Assembly: GCA_041752735.1 (NCBI GenBank)
Contig: JBGSVW010000043.1
Coordinates: forward strand, 1 to 35,943
Reading direction: 5' to 3'
DNA: 35,943 nt
Origin: UBA1422 sp041752735
Lineage (GTDB): Bacteria > Bacillota > Clostridia > Peptostreptococcales > Anaerovoracaceae
Shown here: positions 16,439 to 25,125 of the stretch, piece by piece
Layout of the letters: every line of letters begins with the position of its first letter
Position numbering within the stretch: the stretch's first letter is position 1
Notes under the pieces: model-generated
What the model was told of the DNA's origin: nothing
Databases searched by the model: none
The model's input: the letters and a program-made list of their open reading frames with translations, nothing else
Translations under genes and position numbers: made by a program

Positions 16439-18115
16439 TTAAAACAGACCTGATATTTTTCCGGTGCTGTCAACGTCGATGTGTTCAGCGGAAGGTACTT
16501 TAGGTAACCCGGGCATGGTCATGATATCTCCGGTAAGGGCTACAATAAAACCGGCGCCTGCAGAAACCTTCAGGTTACGCACAGTGAGAGTGAAGCCGGA
16601 CGGGGCGCCACGCAGGGCTGCGTCATCTGAAAAGCTGTACTGGGTTTTGGCCATGCATATAGGTAAGTGGCCGAAACCCAGGCCTTCCAGTTGTTTCAAC
16701 TGGGAGGCAGCGGCCGGGAGGAAGTTCACATCTCCGGCACGGTAAATCTTCGTAGCGATAGCACGGATTTTATCTTCAATGGACAAATCCAGTGAATAAA
16801 TCTGTGTAAATTCGTTTGGCTGTTCACAAAGCCTGACCACTTCTTCTGCCAGCGCTTTGCCGCCTTCGCCACCCTTAGCCCAGACTTCGCTTAGAGCAAC
16901 ATTTACGCCTAGTTCTTTACATCTTGCTTCCACCATATCCAGCTCTGCCTGGGTGTCAGTGGGGAATGCGTTGATGGCAACCACTGCGGGCAATTTGAAT
17001 TGCTTTGTAATATTTTCAACATGACGTAACAGATTGGGTAGTCCCAGTTCAAGTGCTGCCAGGTTTTCGGTTTGCAAGTCAGCTTTAGCCACGCCTCCAT
17101 GATGTTTCAATGCACGGACTGAAGCAACGATGACAACTGCAGAAGGTTTCAATTCCGCCATTCTGCACTTGATATCCAGGAATTTTTCGGCACCAAGGTC
17201 GGCACCAAACCCTGCTTCAGTGACTACGTAATCCGCCAGTTTTAAAGCGGTTCGTGTTGCCATAATGGAATTGCATCCGTGGGCAATATTGGCAAAGGGG
17301 CCGCCGTGGATGAATGCCGGGGTTTGTTCCAATGTCTGAACCAGGTTGGGTTTCAGGGCATCTTTCAACAAAGCCGCCATAGCACCCTGGGCTTTCAGAT
17401 CTGCTGCCGTCACCGGCTTGTCATCATAGGTATAACCAACAATAATGTTGGCAATCCGCTCTTTCATGTCGTCAATGTCTTTTGAGAGGCACAAAATTGC
17501 CATCACTTCGCTGGCAACGGTAATATCAAATCCGTCTTCCCGTACAACCCCGTGGGCTTTGCCCCCAAGGCCGTCAACAATGTTACGAAGCTGTCGGTCA
17601 TTCATATCCATGGCACGTCGCCAGCTAATCTTACGATTGTCAATGCCTAGTGTATTTCCCTGGTGGATATGGTTGTCCAGCATGGCAGCCAAAAGATTAT
17701 TGGCTGCGCCGATGGCATGAAAATCTCCTGTAAAATGAAGATTGATATCTTCCATTGGCACGACTTGGGCATATCCTCCGCCTGCTGCGCCACCTTTAAC
17801 GCCAAAAACCGGTCCTAATGAAGGCTCCCGCAACGCTACAAAGACTTTTTTTCCAATCTTGTGCAATCCATCAGACAGTCCAACGGTTGTTGTGGTTTTA
17901 CCTTCTCCTGCCGGGGTCGGTGTGATGGCCGTGACTAAAATTAACTTGCCATCTGGGGTGTCTTTTTTATCATTAAGGATATTAAAATCAATCTTTGCCT
18001 TGTGGTTTCCGTATAATTCTAGATACTTTTCATCAATGCCTGCCCGGTTTGCTATGATCCGTATGTCTTCCGGGGTGATGGCCTGAGCAATTTCGATATC
18101 CGATTTGAATCCCAT
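16439..18115 (-). CDS. fhs: Formate-tetrahydrofolate ligase
   Basis: Fhs makes 10-formyl-THF from formate, THF and ATP, the entry of formate into the C1 pool, or runs in reverse to make ATP. The 558-residue length is standard. The ATP-binding loop TPAGEGKTT is at 67-75, with EPSLGPVFGVKGGAAGGGYAQV and the substrate segment FHAIGAANNLLAA following. A strong GGAGG site precedes the ATG. It lies between the homocysteine-methyltransferase-like gene and fchA, in one operon. Confidence 0.97.
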   Translation of the reverse strand: MGFKSDIEIAQAITPEDIRIIANRAGIDEKYLELYGNHKAKIDFNILNDKKDTPDGKLILVTAITPTPAGEGKTTTTVGLSDGLHKIGKKVFVALREPSLGPVFGVKGGAAGGGYAQVVPMEDINLHFTGDFHAIGAANNLLAAMLDNHIHQGNTLGIDNRKISWRRAMDMNDRQLRNIVDGLGGKAHGVVREDGFDITVASEVMAILCLSKDIDDMKERIANIIVGYTYDDKPVTAADLKAQGAMAALLKDALKPNLVQTLEQTPAFIHGGPFANIAHGCNSIMATRTALKLADYVVTEAGFGADLGAEKFLDIKCRMAELKPSAVVIVASVRALKHHGGVAKADLQTENLAALELGLPNLLRHVENITKQFKLPAVVAINAFPTDTQAELDMVEARCKELGVNVALSEVWAKGGEGGKALAEEVVRLCEQPNEFTQIYSLDLSIEDKIRAIATKIYRAGDVNFLPAAASQLKQLEGLGFGHLPICMAKTQYSFSDDAALRGAPSGFTLTVRNLKVSAGAGFIVALTGDIMTMPGLPKVPSAEHIDVDSTGKISGLF

Positions 18116-18147
18116 GTTTTTCTTCCTCCGCTACGAAAATTCTTTGT

Positions 18148-19062
18148 TTATAATTCTTTGTTGATAACGTCAATCAGCGCTTTGATGTGGCTGGGGTCTG
18201 TGCCGCAGCAACCACCCAGAATTCCTGCGCCGGCCCGATAGCATTCCAGCATTTGGTCAGCAAACTCCTGGGCCTTCATCGGATATTGGGCTTCTCCATC
18301 TGCATCCAAAACCGGCATACCCGCATTGGGCTCAATGAATAATGGTTTGTCAGTAGCTCCCCGATATTCTTTAATAATCTCAGCATATTGGAATGGAGTT
18401 AGGTCGCCACAGTTGGCACCTACTGCGAAAATATCGTTATCGTTGGCCCACTCTGCAATCTGCGCAGATCTGTTGCCCATCAAAGTAGCCCCACCTTTGT
18501 TTGCCGTGGCAAATGTAAGGCTCATGATAATAGGGATGTTTGGATTTACTTTTTTGCAGGCTTCCACCACCAGACCGGTCTCTGTTAAATCAAAGAAAGT
18601 CTCCAATAGAAAAGCCGATATGGGATATTTGCACATGGTTTCTGCCTGAGCGAGATAAGATTCCACTACCTGCTCATTTTCGTAGTTCTTGCAACGACCA
18701 CGCATGAACAATTCACCGCATGGACCGAATCCACCCAGCACATGGATTTTTCCGGCTGTGCTTACGGCTGCTTCCGCTGCATTGCAGGCGATTTCCATTG
18801 CGCGGTTTAACGATGTGTCCATTTTATCAACTTCAAATGCCTTTTTGGCCATATATATTTCGTTAAGAGAAAAGGTGTTGGTGGTGATTGCTTGGCTGCC
18901 CGCTGCGATATAATCTTCGTGAACTCGCCTCACCAAATCCGGATGATCTAGATTATTCTTTGCGCCAAATAAATCCCCACCCATTTGCTGAATGTATGTG
19001 CCCATTGCACCATCCAAAAAAACCGGCACACCGGTCATACAAGTTTCTCTAAAATCTTTCAT
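18148..19062 (-). CDS. Homocysteine S-methyltransferase-family protein (Zn-binding domain only)
   Basis: A 304-residue barrel protein of the homocysteine methyltransferase/MetH N-terminal family. The start DGAMGTYIQ is diagnostic and the three zinc cysteines are C218 (GANCGD) and C285-C286 (GGCCGT). There is no methyl-THF or cobalamin domain, so a partner corrinoid protein or another methyl donor is needed. ATG 19062 is chosen because GAGG lies eight bases before it; GTG 19071 has none. It is the first gene of the C1 operon, so it may move methyl groups between THF-derived carriers and a thiol. Its true substrate is not known. Confidence 0.85.
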   Translation of the reverse strand: MKDFRETCMTGVPVFLDGAMGTYIQQMGGDLFGAKNNLDHPDLVRRVHEDYIAAGSQAITTNTFSLNEIYMAKKAFEVDKMDTSLNRAMEIACNAAEAAVSTAGKIHVLGGFGPCGELFMRGRCKNYENEQVVESYLAQAETMCKYPISAFLLETFFDLTETGLVVEACKKVNPNIPIIMSLTFATANKGGATLMGNRSAQIAEWANDNDIFAVGANCGDLTPFQYAEIIKEYRGATDKPLFIEPNAGMPVLDADGEAQYPMKAQEFADQMLECYRAGAGILGGCCGTDPSHIKALIDVINKEL

Positions 19063-19097
19063 GGTCAGCACCTCGTTTCATCTATTATTTATACTAT

Positions 19098-19126
19098 ATT
19101 ATAATATTTTTGGAGTTTCGTCTAAA
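19098..19126 (-). promoter_or_regulatory. Promoter of the C1-metabolism operon
   Basis: The minus strand shows TTTAGA (19121-19126), 17 bases, then a perfect TATAAT (19098-19103), in an AT-rich gap after rnhB. The -35 overlaps the rnhB stop codon. The expected leader is only about 28 bases, too short for a riboswitch. Confidence 0.6.
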
Positions 19127-19772
19127 GATATTTTTTGAGAAAGGATCGACGATGAATCTGGCAGAAGCCGTGCTCCTCGATGCCTTGGTAATGGGATTTT
19201 GTTCCATATCCTTTATTTTGTTCGAAACAATAGTGTGGATACATCAAACTATATTCAGCCATCATGGCATCCCGTGTGACTTTGGCAAGAATAGATGCTG
19301 CGGCAATGGAGACGCTTAGGCAGTCTCCGTGTATGATAGCAGTTTGGGGCCGATCCAAATCTCGAAGCGTCACGGCATCCAATAAAATGTGGTCTATATG
19401 GGAACCCAGCATTTTTTCTGCTTCGTGAATGGCTTCTTTCATTGCCAGTTTGGTGGCCTCTAAGATGTTGATTTCGTCAATGACCCGTTCGTTGCACATA
19501 CCAATGCCATATGCTATGGCGGATTCCCGAATCAGTACAGCCATCTCATTCCGCTTCTTTTCAGAAAGTTTTTTGGAATCATCAACACCAATGATGTCAA
19601 AGTCCTGAGGCAAAATGACCGATGCCGCCACAACCGGACCTGCCAACGGACCTCGACCCACTTCGTCCACACCGGCCACAAAAGTTGCTCCTTGGTTATA
19701 CAACGCAAATTCGTAGCGTTTCATTTCTATAAGTTTTTGCCTCAGTAAAGCATCACGCTCTTCCTTTTTCAT
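19122..19772 (-). CDS. rnhB: Ribonuclease HII
   Basis: RNase HII cuts RNA, including single ribonucleotides, in RNA-DNA hybrids. The 216-residue protein has VAGVDEVGRGPLAGPVVAA with the first catalytic Asp-Glu pair, DDSKKLSEKKR, and a later ILLDAV Asp. The ATG overlaps the rbgA stop by four bases (ATGA), so translation is coupled. The order rplS-rbgA-rnhB is common in Firmicutes. Confidence 0.95.
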   Translation of the reverse strand: MKKEERDALLRQKLIEMKRYEFALYNQGATFVAGVDEVGRGPLAGPVVAASVILPQDFDIIGVDDSKKLSEKKRNEMAVLIRESAIAYGIGMCNERVIDEINILEATKLAMKEAIHEAEKMLGSHIDHILLDAVTLRDLDRPQTAIIHGDCLSVSIAAASILAKVTRDAMMAEYSLMYPHYCFEQNKGYGTKSHYQGIEEHGFCQIHRRSFLKKYL

Positions 19773-20683
19773 TCTCCTGACTTCTCCTGATGTAGGGTTT
19801 CATGTGACTCATGGGGCATTTCAAATACCTCTAATGTAATTTTGCCAATCAGCCCACCACGGAACTCATCCAACAAAGTACGGGCAGTCCGTTCGTAATC
19901 GTATTGCTTGCCGGGCAAGATAAATCCCCGCCTTGATGCGATGGCCTCCATGATTTCCAGTGGAGTCATATCATCCAGATTCAGGTCCGCATCTAACTTG
20001 TAGCGTTCTTTTAGCTGTGCTGGATATCGTTTCGCCAGGACAGTAGTTAGTTCCAGTGCCAGACTAGGCTGGTCCATGATTTCATCCTTGATGGACCCAC
20101 AAAAGGCTAGGTTCATACCAACGTTGGGGTCTTCAAATTTTGGCCATAAAATTCCCGGCGTATCTAATAATTGGAACGTACCCATAACGCCTTCCGCCTT
20201 GACGGTCAACCACTGTTTCCCTTTGGTCACTCCTGGTCTGTCACCGGTCTGGGTACTTTTCTTGCCGGTAAGTCGATTGATCAGGGAAGATTTGCCGGAA
20301 TTGGGTACGCCGACAATCATAATGCGAAAGGGTTTGTTGCGCAAAGAGATCGCATTCTTTGATGCCCTTATTTTTTCTAATAAATTAAAAAGTTCGCGGA
20401 TACCGTCTCCCCGCATGGAATTCAGCGCAAGGGAGTGATAGCCTTTCTTCCGAAAGGTTGTCAGCCATCGGCTGGTTGCTTCCTTGTCGGCAAGGTCGCT
20501 TTTGTTTAATACTACAACCCGATCCTTGCCTTTGATTAAATCATCAATGATAGGGTTACGGCTTGAAATGGGAATTCGTGCGTCCACCACTTCAATGACA
20601 ACGTCAACCAGCTTCAGATTTTCTGAAATTAGTTCACGGGTCTTTTTCATATGCCCCGGATACCAGTTGATATTGTTCAGCAT
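19769..20683 (-). CDS. rbgA: 50S ribosome assembly GTPase RbgA (YlqF)
   Basis: RbgA promotes a late step of 50S assembly. The 304-residue protein has the circularly permuted GTPase order: G4 NKSD first, then G1 GVPNSGKSSLI, then G3 DTPG. The N-terminal NWYPGHMKKT is a family signature. ATG 20683 is used, with AAAGGAA upstream; an in-frame start 11 codons earlier would sit closer to the rplS terminator. Expression probably depends on readthrough from rplS, since no good promoter lies in the 35-base gap. Confidence 0.95.
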   Translation of the reverse strand: MLNNINWYPGHMKKTRELISENLKLVDVVIEVVDARIPISSRNPIIDDLIKGKDRVVVLNKSDLADKEATSRWLTTFRKKGYHSLALNSMRGDGIRELFNLLEKIRASKNAISLRNKPFRIMIVGVPNSGKSSLINRLTGKKSTQTGDRPGVTKGKQWLTVKAEGVMGTFQLLDTPGILWPKFEDPNVGMNLAFCGSIKDEIMDQPSLALELTTVLAKRYPAQLKERYKLDADLNLDDMTPLEIMEAIASRRGFILPGKQYDYERTARTLLDEFRGGLIGKITLEVFEMPHESHETLHQEKSGE

Positions 20684-20718
20684 GGGAATTCCTTTCGTAA
20701 AATCATATAGAGTCATAT

Positions 20719-20745
20719 CAAAAAGGGGCCGTTTCGGCCCCTTTC
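20719..20745 (-). terminator. Intrinsic terminator after rplS
   Basis: The minus strand folds AAAGGGGCC-GAAAC-GGCCCCTTT, a nine-pair GC-rich stem, followed by a T run. It begins 3 bases after the rplS stop. It likely sets a lower level of rbgA-rnhB expression relative to rplS. Confidence 0.85.
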
Positions 20746-20747
20746 AA

Positions 20748-21398
20748 TTACTCGTCTTTTTTGTCTTCAGCTGGTGCCTCGACTTCAGTTACAGGTTCTT
20801 CTGCAACTTCGGCCTCTGCGACTTCAGCTTCTGCTGCTGTGGCGGCTTCTGCTGCTTCTGCTTCGGCTTTTGCTACGGCTTCTGCTGCTGCTTCTGCTGC
20901 TGCTTTTGCTTCTGCTGCTGCTGCTTCAGCGGCAACTTTGGCTTCTGCGGCTGCTGCTTCTGCGGCGGCGGCGGCGGCTTCTGCGGCTACAATTGCTGCG
21001 GCTGCTGCCACTCTTGCTTCTGCTGCTGCTTTTTCTGCTGCCAATAACTGTTCGCTATTTGCACTTGTCTTAATCTTCGCTGCCTTACCTGTACGCTCAC
21101 GCATATAGTTTAGCTTGGCTCTTCTGACGCGGCCCTTTTTCACGATCTCGATTTTGTCGATTTTTGGTGAATGGAGCGGGAACGTTTTTTCAACGCCTAC
21201 GCCGGAAGCGATTCTTCTGACAGTGAAAGTTTCTGTAATTCCACCATTTTGTCTCTTCAGTACAAAGCCTTCGAAAATCTGAATTCTTTCTCTTGTACCT
21301 TCTTTAATTTTAATGTGTACCTTAACGGTGTCTCCCACATTAAACGCAGGGATGTCATTTTTTTCGTATTCTTTGGTAATTGCTTGTAAAATATCCAT
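20748..21398 (-). CDS. rplS: 50S ribosomal protein L19 with long Ala/Glu-rich C-terminal tail
   Basis: Residues 1 to about 112 are a normal L19, ending in LNYMRERTGKAAKIK. L19 sits at the 30S-50S interface. Most L19 proteins end here (110-120 residues), but this frame runs to 216. The tail is about half alanine with regularly spaced Glu and Lys (AAEA, AEAKAAAEA units), then an acidic end. It should form a long charged helix. It is encoded by GCA/GAA-type triplets prone to slippage. A GGAGGAAA site precedes the ATG. The core is certain; the role of the tail is unknown. Confidence 0.95.
   Translation of the reverse strand: MDILQAITKEYEKNDIPAFNVGDTVKVHIKIKEGTRERIQIFEGFVLKRQNGGITETFTVRRIASGVGVEKTFPLHSPKIDKIEIVKKGRVRRAKLNYMRERTGKAAKIKTSANSEQLLAAEKAAAEARVAAAAAIVAAEAAAAAAEAAAAEAKVAAEAAAAEAKAAAEAAAEAVAKAEAEAAEAATAAEAEVAEAEVAEEPVTEVEAPAEDKKDE
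20780..21050. repeat. Imperfect GCT/TCTGCT triplet tract encoding the L19 tail
   Basis: The plus strand is a run of GCT, GCG, TCT and TTC triplets in irregular order, the complement of Ala and Glu codons. It gives long open frames in several other readings (Ser/Ala-, Leu- and Cys-rich), which are composition artefacts. Triplet runs such as GCGGCGGCGGCGGC near 20960 are candidates for length variation between strains. Confidence 0.7.
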
Positions 21399-21470
21399 TG
21401 TGTTTCCTCCTTCCCTCCAAGACGTTCATGGTATCAATGTACGCAGAGGACCGCCCGTAATAACTTATAT

Positions 21471-21499
21471 AGTTTAGCACGGCAATACAGCCATTGCAA
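21471..21499 (-). promoter_or_regulatory. Candidate rplS promoter
   Basis: Minus-strand TTGCAA (21494-21499), a 17-base spacer and TAAACT (21471-21476) preceded by TGC as an extended -10. The leader would be about 65 bases. The boxes are only 4/6 matches each, so this is a moderate call. Confidence 0.45.
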
Positions 21500-21519
21500 G
21501 GATTATTTTGTTTGTAAAC

Positions 21520-22644
21520 CTAGTCCGACTCCGGAATCACTTCCGGTAACTGCTTCCCTGACTTTTCGATGATTTTTTCATTGATTTCCATGACAGTGTC
21601 CGTTGGTATGTAATCCACCTGCTGAAATAGTTCTAAATGCAATTTGGATACATTGCTTCCCAGTTCTAAAGGAACGGCATACCAAACCTCTCCAATCATT
21701 CCACCATATAGCTCATAGGGGAATAGTCTGTTGGTGCCTAACTTGTATTTGTTGATATCTAGTATTGAAGCAAAAATTTCTTTGTTTGTCATGTTGGTAC
21801 GGATACCGGGCAGTGAATCATCGGCGACACTATTGAGTTCAGATAAACCAAGTGTCTTTGCCTTAACGAATAGTGCTGCTAGCGTCGCCCGCGCTCTTTC
21901 AGTTCGGCCTTCATCTCCACCCGAATTATGTCTTATTCTGCAGTATGCCGCCACTTGAACACCATCAAGTGTTTGTATCCCTGGTTGAGTAATTTTAGTG
22001 TAACTCGTTCCTAACACTATTGCCGTTCCCTGTCCGGTTTCATTTAAGTCATACAGCTCATTCGCTTTGATGTCTAATTCAATTCCGCCCATGGAATCAA
22101 CCAAATCTGCTACGGATTCCCAGTTGAAAATAACAAACTTGGTGATGTTTAAATCCAAATTACGGTTTAAGGCTCTGCACGTATTCAATCCTCCGCCAAG
22201 AGCATGGGCATGAGTGATTTTATCCAATTTGTAGTCGCCATCTTTGTCTTGGATCTCCATAAGTGTATCGCGCATGACGGAAGTCAACAGAACATCTCCG
22301 GTTGTCTTATGAATTGATGCGATAATAATTGCATCACTTCTTGCTCCATCAAACTTATTCGATTCAGACAGCGTGTCATCTACTCCAAGGATCGCGATAT
22401 TTTCATAGTCTTTCAAGTCCGCTGCAACTTTGTCGTCAATACCGAATTCTTCATTTCCCTGGGGGGTCTCAACGTAGTCAATTTTATCAATTTTTTTATT
22501 TATCATACCGTATCCCCATACAGCAGCAACTGCTGCAAGGCATATAATAACAAGAAGCGTAATAGTAACTATTATTATCTTCTTTTTCTTTGATTTTCTC
22601 TTTGATTCCCTAGTAATATTACTTGCTTGGTTGTCATTTCTCAT
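21520..22644 (-). CDS. LytR-CpsA-Psr (LCP) family cell-wall polymer ligase
   Basis: LCP proteins join teichoic acid or capsule polymers to peptidoglycan outside the membrane. This 374-residue form has a Lys/Arg-rich N-terminus, one membrane helix at about 22-43, and an extracellular LCP domain with NIAILGVDD, GARSDAIIIASI and a TERARATLAALF segment. ATG 22644 is chosen because GAGG lies seven bases ahead; the frame opens 23 codons earlier without a ribosome site. It may attach the polymer made by the EPS genes, but they are 13 kb away. Confidence 0.88.
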   Translation of the reverse strand: MRNDNQASNITRESKRKSKKKKIIIVTITLLVIICLAAVAAVWGYGMINKKIDKIDYVETPQGNEEFGIDDKVAADLKDYENIAILGVDDTLSESNKFDGARSDAIIIASIHKTTGDVLLTSVMRDTLMEIQDKDGDYKLDKITHAHALGGGLNTCRALNRNLDLNITKFVIFNWESVADLVDSMGGIELDIKANELYDLNETGQGTAIVLGTSYTKITQPGIQTLDGVQVAAYCRIRHNSGGDEGRTERARATLAALFVKAKTLGLSELNSVADDSLPGIRTNMTNKEIFASILDINKYKLGTNRLFPYELYGGMIGEVWYAVPLELGSNVSKLHLELFQQVDYIPTDTVMEINEKIIEKSGKQLPEVIPESD

Positions 22645-22728
22645 TGGTAGTCCTCTCAAGAATCGGTTGATTCTTGTCTTTCGTTTCCTTCTTATATAAT
22701 CCGACTCATTCAAAGAGCCACGGGATAC

Positions 22729-22737
22729 ATTTTACCA
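22729..22737 (-). promoter_or_regulatory. Extended -10 promoter of the LCP gene
   Basis: Minus-strand TGG-TAAAAT in the xerD-LCP gap. There is no good -35 at 16-18 bases. The expected leader is about 80 bases. Confidence 0.4.
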
Positions 22738-22747
22738 CAAAAGCTCG

Positions 22748-22771
22748 AAAAAATAAACAACTTCTTAGTTG
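22748..22771 (-). terminator. Weak terminator after xerD
   Basis: CAACT-AAGA-AGTTG followed by TTTATTTTTT on the minus strand. The stem has only five pairs, so termination may be partial. Confidence 0.35.
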
Positions 22772-22806
22772 CGTCGTGCCTTAAATGATTGTTTTGTATT
22801 GATAGT

Positions 22807-23688
22807 CTAAGCTCGAGGGTGTGTTTTGTCGTAGACATCTTTGATTCGGTTTTTTGTCACAGTAAGATAAATCTGTGTGGCGGAAATATCTTCATGCCCC
22901 AACAAATCCTGAAGAGACTTGAGGTCCGCACCGTTTTGAATCATGTGCACAGCAAACGAATTTCTTAGAATATGAGGTGTCAGCTTGCTGTTGATCTGGG
23001 CTTTGGTTGCGTATTCTTTGAGGATTTTCCAAAGGCCTTGCCTGGTCATTCGTTCTCCATAGTAGTTGACAAAAAGAGCGCCTTCAGATTTTTTATCTTT
23101 GAGGAGCATGTCTCTGGCATCGAAAATATATTCTTCTACAGCTTTACGTGCCGGTCTGCCCATGGGGATGATCCTTGCTTTGCCATGTTCACCCGGGCAG
23201 GTAAAAAAACCAATTCTTAAATTAACATCTTCTACATTGGCGGAAATGATTTCGTTGACCCGGATTCCTGTAGCATACAGCAATTCTAAAATGGCGCTGT
23301 CCCGCATACCTCTAATACTTTTATCCGGCATTTGAAGTAGCAGGTCCACTTCTTCCAAGGTTAGATATTCAAGTTCTTTTCGCTCAATTTTTGGAGACTT
23401 GATTCCCAATGTGGGGTTCCCCGTTATCTTGCCCTTTTCTTGCAGAAAATTGAAATAAGCTCGGATGGAAGCCAGTTTCCGATTCACTGTGGCAGCGGAC
23501 TTATTTTCCGCTTTCATCTTCAATAGGTACGTAACCACGTCAGTATTGGACACAGCAGTCATTTCTTCCACACCGGTTTCTTTTGCAAAAACAAAAAAGT
23601 CCAGCACATCGCGCTTATAAGCTTCCAGCGTGTTCTGGGCCATTTTCTTTTCTTTTTCTAAATACCGTAAAAAATCGTCCTGGTACAT
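22807..23688 (-). CDS. xerD: Tyrosine recombinase XerD-like
   Basis: A 293-residue tyrosine recombinase with the SAM-like core-binding domain (about 1-90) and the catalytic domain. The catalytic set is visible: Arg in ATGIRVNEI, HILR, LLGHED and the Tyr nucleophile in ATQIYLT. It would resolve chromosome dimers at dif. XerD rather than XerC is favoured because xerD also lies near the ADP-ribose pyrophosphatase nudF in Bacillus. The box-II residue after HxLR is Asn rather than the common His. It has its own promoter. Confidence 0.88.
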   Translation of the reverse strand: MYQDDFLRYLEKEKKMAQNTLEAYKRDVLDFFVFAKETGVEEMTAVSNTDVVTYLLKMKAENKSAATVNRKLASIRAYFNFLQEKGKITGNPTLGIKSPKIERKELEYLTLEEVDLLLQMPDKSIRGMRDSAILELLYATGIRVNEIISANVEDVNLRIGFFTCPGEHGKARIIPMGRPARKAVEEYIFDARDMLLKDKKSEGALFVNYYGERMTRQGLWKILKEYATKAQINSKLTPHILRNSFAVHMIQNGADLKSLQDLLGHEDISATQIYLTVTKNRIKDVYDKTHPRA

Positions 23689-23723
23689 AATCTATTTCCC
23701 CTTGTGCTCACTAACGTGACAAC

Positions 23724-23752
23724 AGTATATCTGATGGGAAAATGGTTTACAA
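23724..23752 (-). promoter_or_regulatory. xerD promoter
   Basis: Minus-strand TTGTAA (23747-23752), 17 bases, TATACT (23724-23729). It lies in the 70-base gap after the Nudix gene; the leader would be about 30 bases. Confidence 0.65.
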
Positions 23753-23758
23753 TAAAAA

Positions 23759-24298
23759 CTACATCGTTTCAAAATGATTTTTTGCCAAAAGAATCCCCAA
23801 CATGGTTTTTGCATCCTGTATTACACCGCCAACCACCATATTGTGTGCCTCTTCAAAATCCACCTCCAAGATATCCATCGCCTCGTTCTCATCATAGTTG
23901 GTCATGCCCGGTGTCAAATCAGTGGCAAGATAGATATAAAGCACTTCGTTGGTATATCCGACAGATGGATAGAAGGCTGTTAGAAATTCTATATTACCTG
24001 CAGAATATCCGGTTTCTTCTTGGAGTTCGCGGACAATGGTTTGTAGAGGTTCTTCACCCTTCTCGATTTTACCTGCGGGCAACTCCAGCACTGCTTGTTC
24101 AAGGGCCTTACGGTATTGACGAACCATGACAATTTTGCCATCCGAGGTAATGGGCACTGCGACCGCGCCACCATTATGTTCGACAATTTCACGGAAAGAC
24201 GTGCCACCGCTGTGGATGGTCACTTTGTCCCTGCGGAGATTAAGTATTGCACCTTCATAAATTCTTTCTGTGCTGATGGTTTTTTCTTCAAAAAACAT
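23759..24298 (-). CDS. Nudix hydrolase, ADP-ribose pyrophosphatase type
   Basis: A 179-residue Nudix enzyme that probably splits ADP-ribose to AMP and ribose 5-phosphate. The Nudix box GX5EX7REUXEEXGU is complete at residues 76-98 (G76, E82, R90-E91-L92, E94-E95, G97). The surrounding VMVRQYRKALEQAVLELPAG is typical of the NudF branch. It is the third gene of the proB-proC-nudix operon, 10 bases after proC. Confidence 0.9.
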   Translation of the reverse strand: MFFEEKTISTERIYEGAILNLRRDKVTIHSGGTSFREIVEHNGGAVAVPITSDGKIVMVRQYRKALEQAVLELPAGKIEKGEEPLQTIVRELQEETGYSAGNIEFLTAFYPSVGYTNEVLYIYLATDLTPGMTNYDENEAMDILEVDFEEAHNMVVGGVIQDAKTMLGILLAKNHFETM

Positions 24299-24308
24299 TA
24301 ATTCTGCC

Positions 24309-25109
24309 TCACTTTGTCATCTCTTTGGATTTAGCCACTGCCGCCCGGAAAGCCTGTGCTATGTTCTCTTCAAATCCATTGGCTTGAAGGACGTGTACAG
24401 CCTCAATGGTAGTACCCCCTGGGGAGCACACATTGATTCGTAGCTGTTCTGGGCTTTCTCCTGTTTCAAGAATCATGGTGGCTGCTCCCAGAACCGATTG
24501 GGCTGCAAAAATTACAGCCTGCTCATAACTCATTCCGTTTTTTACGGCTTCGTTGGCTAGTGCGTCGATATACATATAGGTATAGGCCGGGCTGCTCCCG
24601 CTGACACCAATGACGCAGTGAATCAATTCCTCCGGTACTTCTTCCGCTTTGCCGATGGCTGTAAAAATCTTGAACATTTTTTGAAAGGTGTTGTCATCTA
24701 CATTGACATTCCTACTTACAGCGGTCATCCCTTGATTGACCATGGCCGGTGTATTGGGCATAATCCGAATGATGGGCGTGTTGAGACCAAGATAGGATTC
24801 AATGAATCCAATGCTGATGCCGGCTGCCATGGTGACAACCAACTTGCCCTCAGTAAAAAACGGAGCCAACTCCGGTAAAACTGTATCATAAACGTTTGGT
24901 TTCAATCCTAATACAACCACATCAGAACGCGTGATCAGGTCCTCCTGGGTTTCACAGGGAGATAAACCGGTCTTTTCCGCAAGGGCCAGTACCTTTTCTG
25001 TGTTCAAATCATAAGCGAATAAGATGTCTCCATTTGCTTTGGCTTGTTTCGCATATCCGTTGATGATGGCACCACCCATGTTGCCGGTACCTAAAAATCC
25101 GATATTCAT
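24309..25109 (-). CDS. proC: Pyrroline-5-carboxylate reductase
   Basis: ProC makes proline from pyrroline-5-carboxylate with NAD(P)H. The 266-residue protein starts with the Rossmann loop GFLGTGNMGGAI (4-15). RIMPNTPAMVNQGMTA and the C-terminal SPGGTTIEAV (the P5CR signature) follow. ATG 25109 follows GGAGGAGA; the frame is open further upstream but overlaps proB. The gene is 16 bases after proB. Confidence 0.95.
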   Translation of the reverse strand: MNIGFLGTGNMGGAIINGYAKQAKANGDILFAYDLNTEKVLALAEKTGLSPCETQEDLITRSDVVVLGLKPNVYDTVLPELAPFFTEGKLVVTMAAGISIGFIESYLGLNTPIIRIMPNTPAMVNQGMTAVSRNVNVDDNTFQKMFKIFTAIGKAEEVPEELIHCVIGVSGSSPAYTYMYIDALANEAVKNGMSYEQAVIFAAQSVLGAATMILETGESPEQLRINVCSPGGTTIEAVHVLQANGFEENIAQAFRAAVAKSKEMTK

Positions 25110-25125
25110 ATCTCTCCTCCTAAGG

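Noticed and set aside
19063..19121. Riboswitch (SAM, cobalamin or THF) before the C1 operon
   Set aside because: The gap is only about 60 bases and mostly promoter; there is no room for a known aptamer.
20484..21108. Long plus-strand frames rich in Cys, Ser/Ala or Leu opposite rplS
   Set aside because: They are created by the triplet tract encoding the L19 tail; no ribosome sites and no family match.
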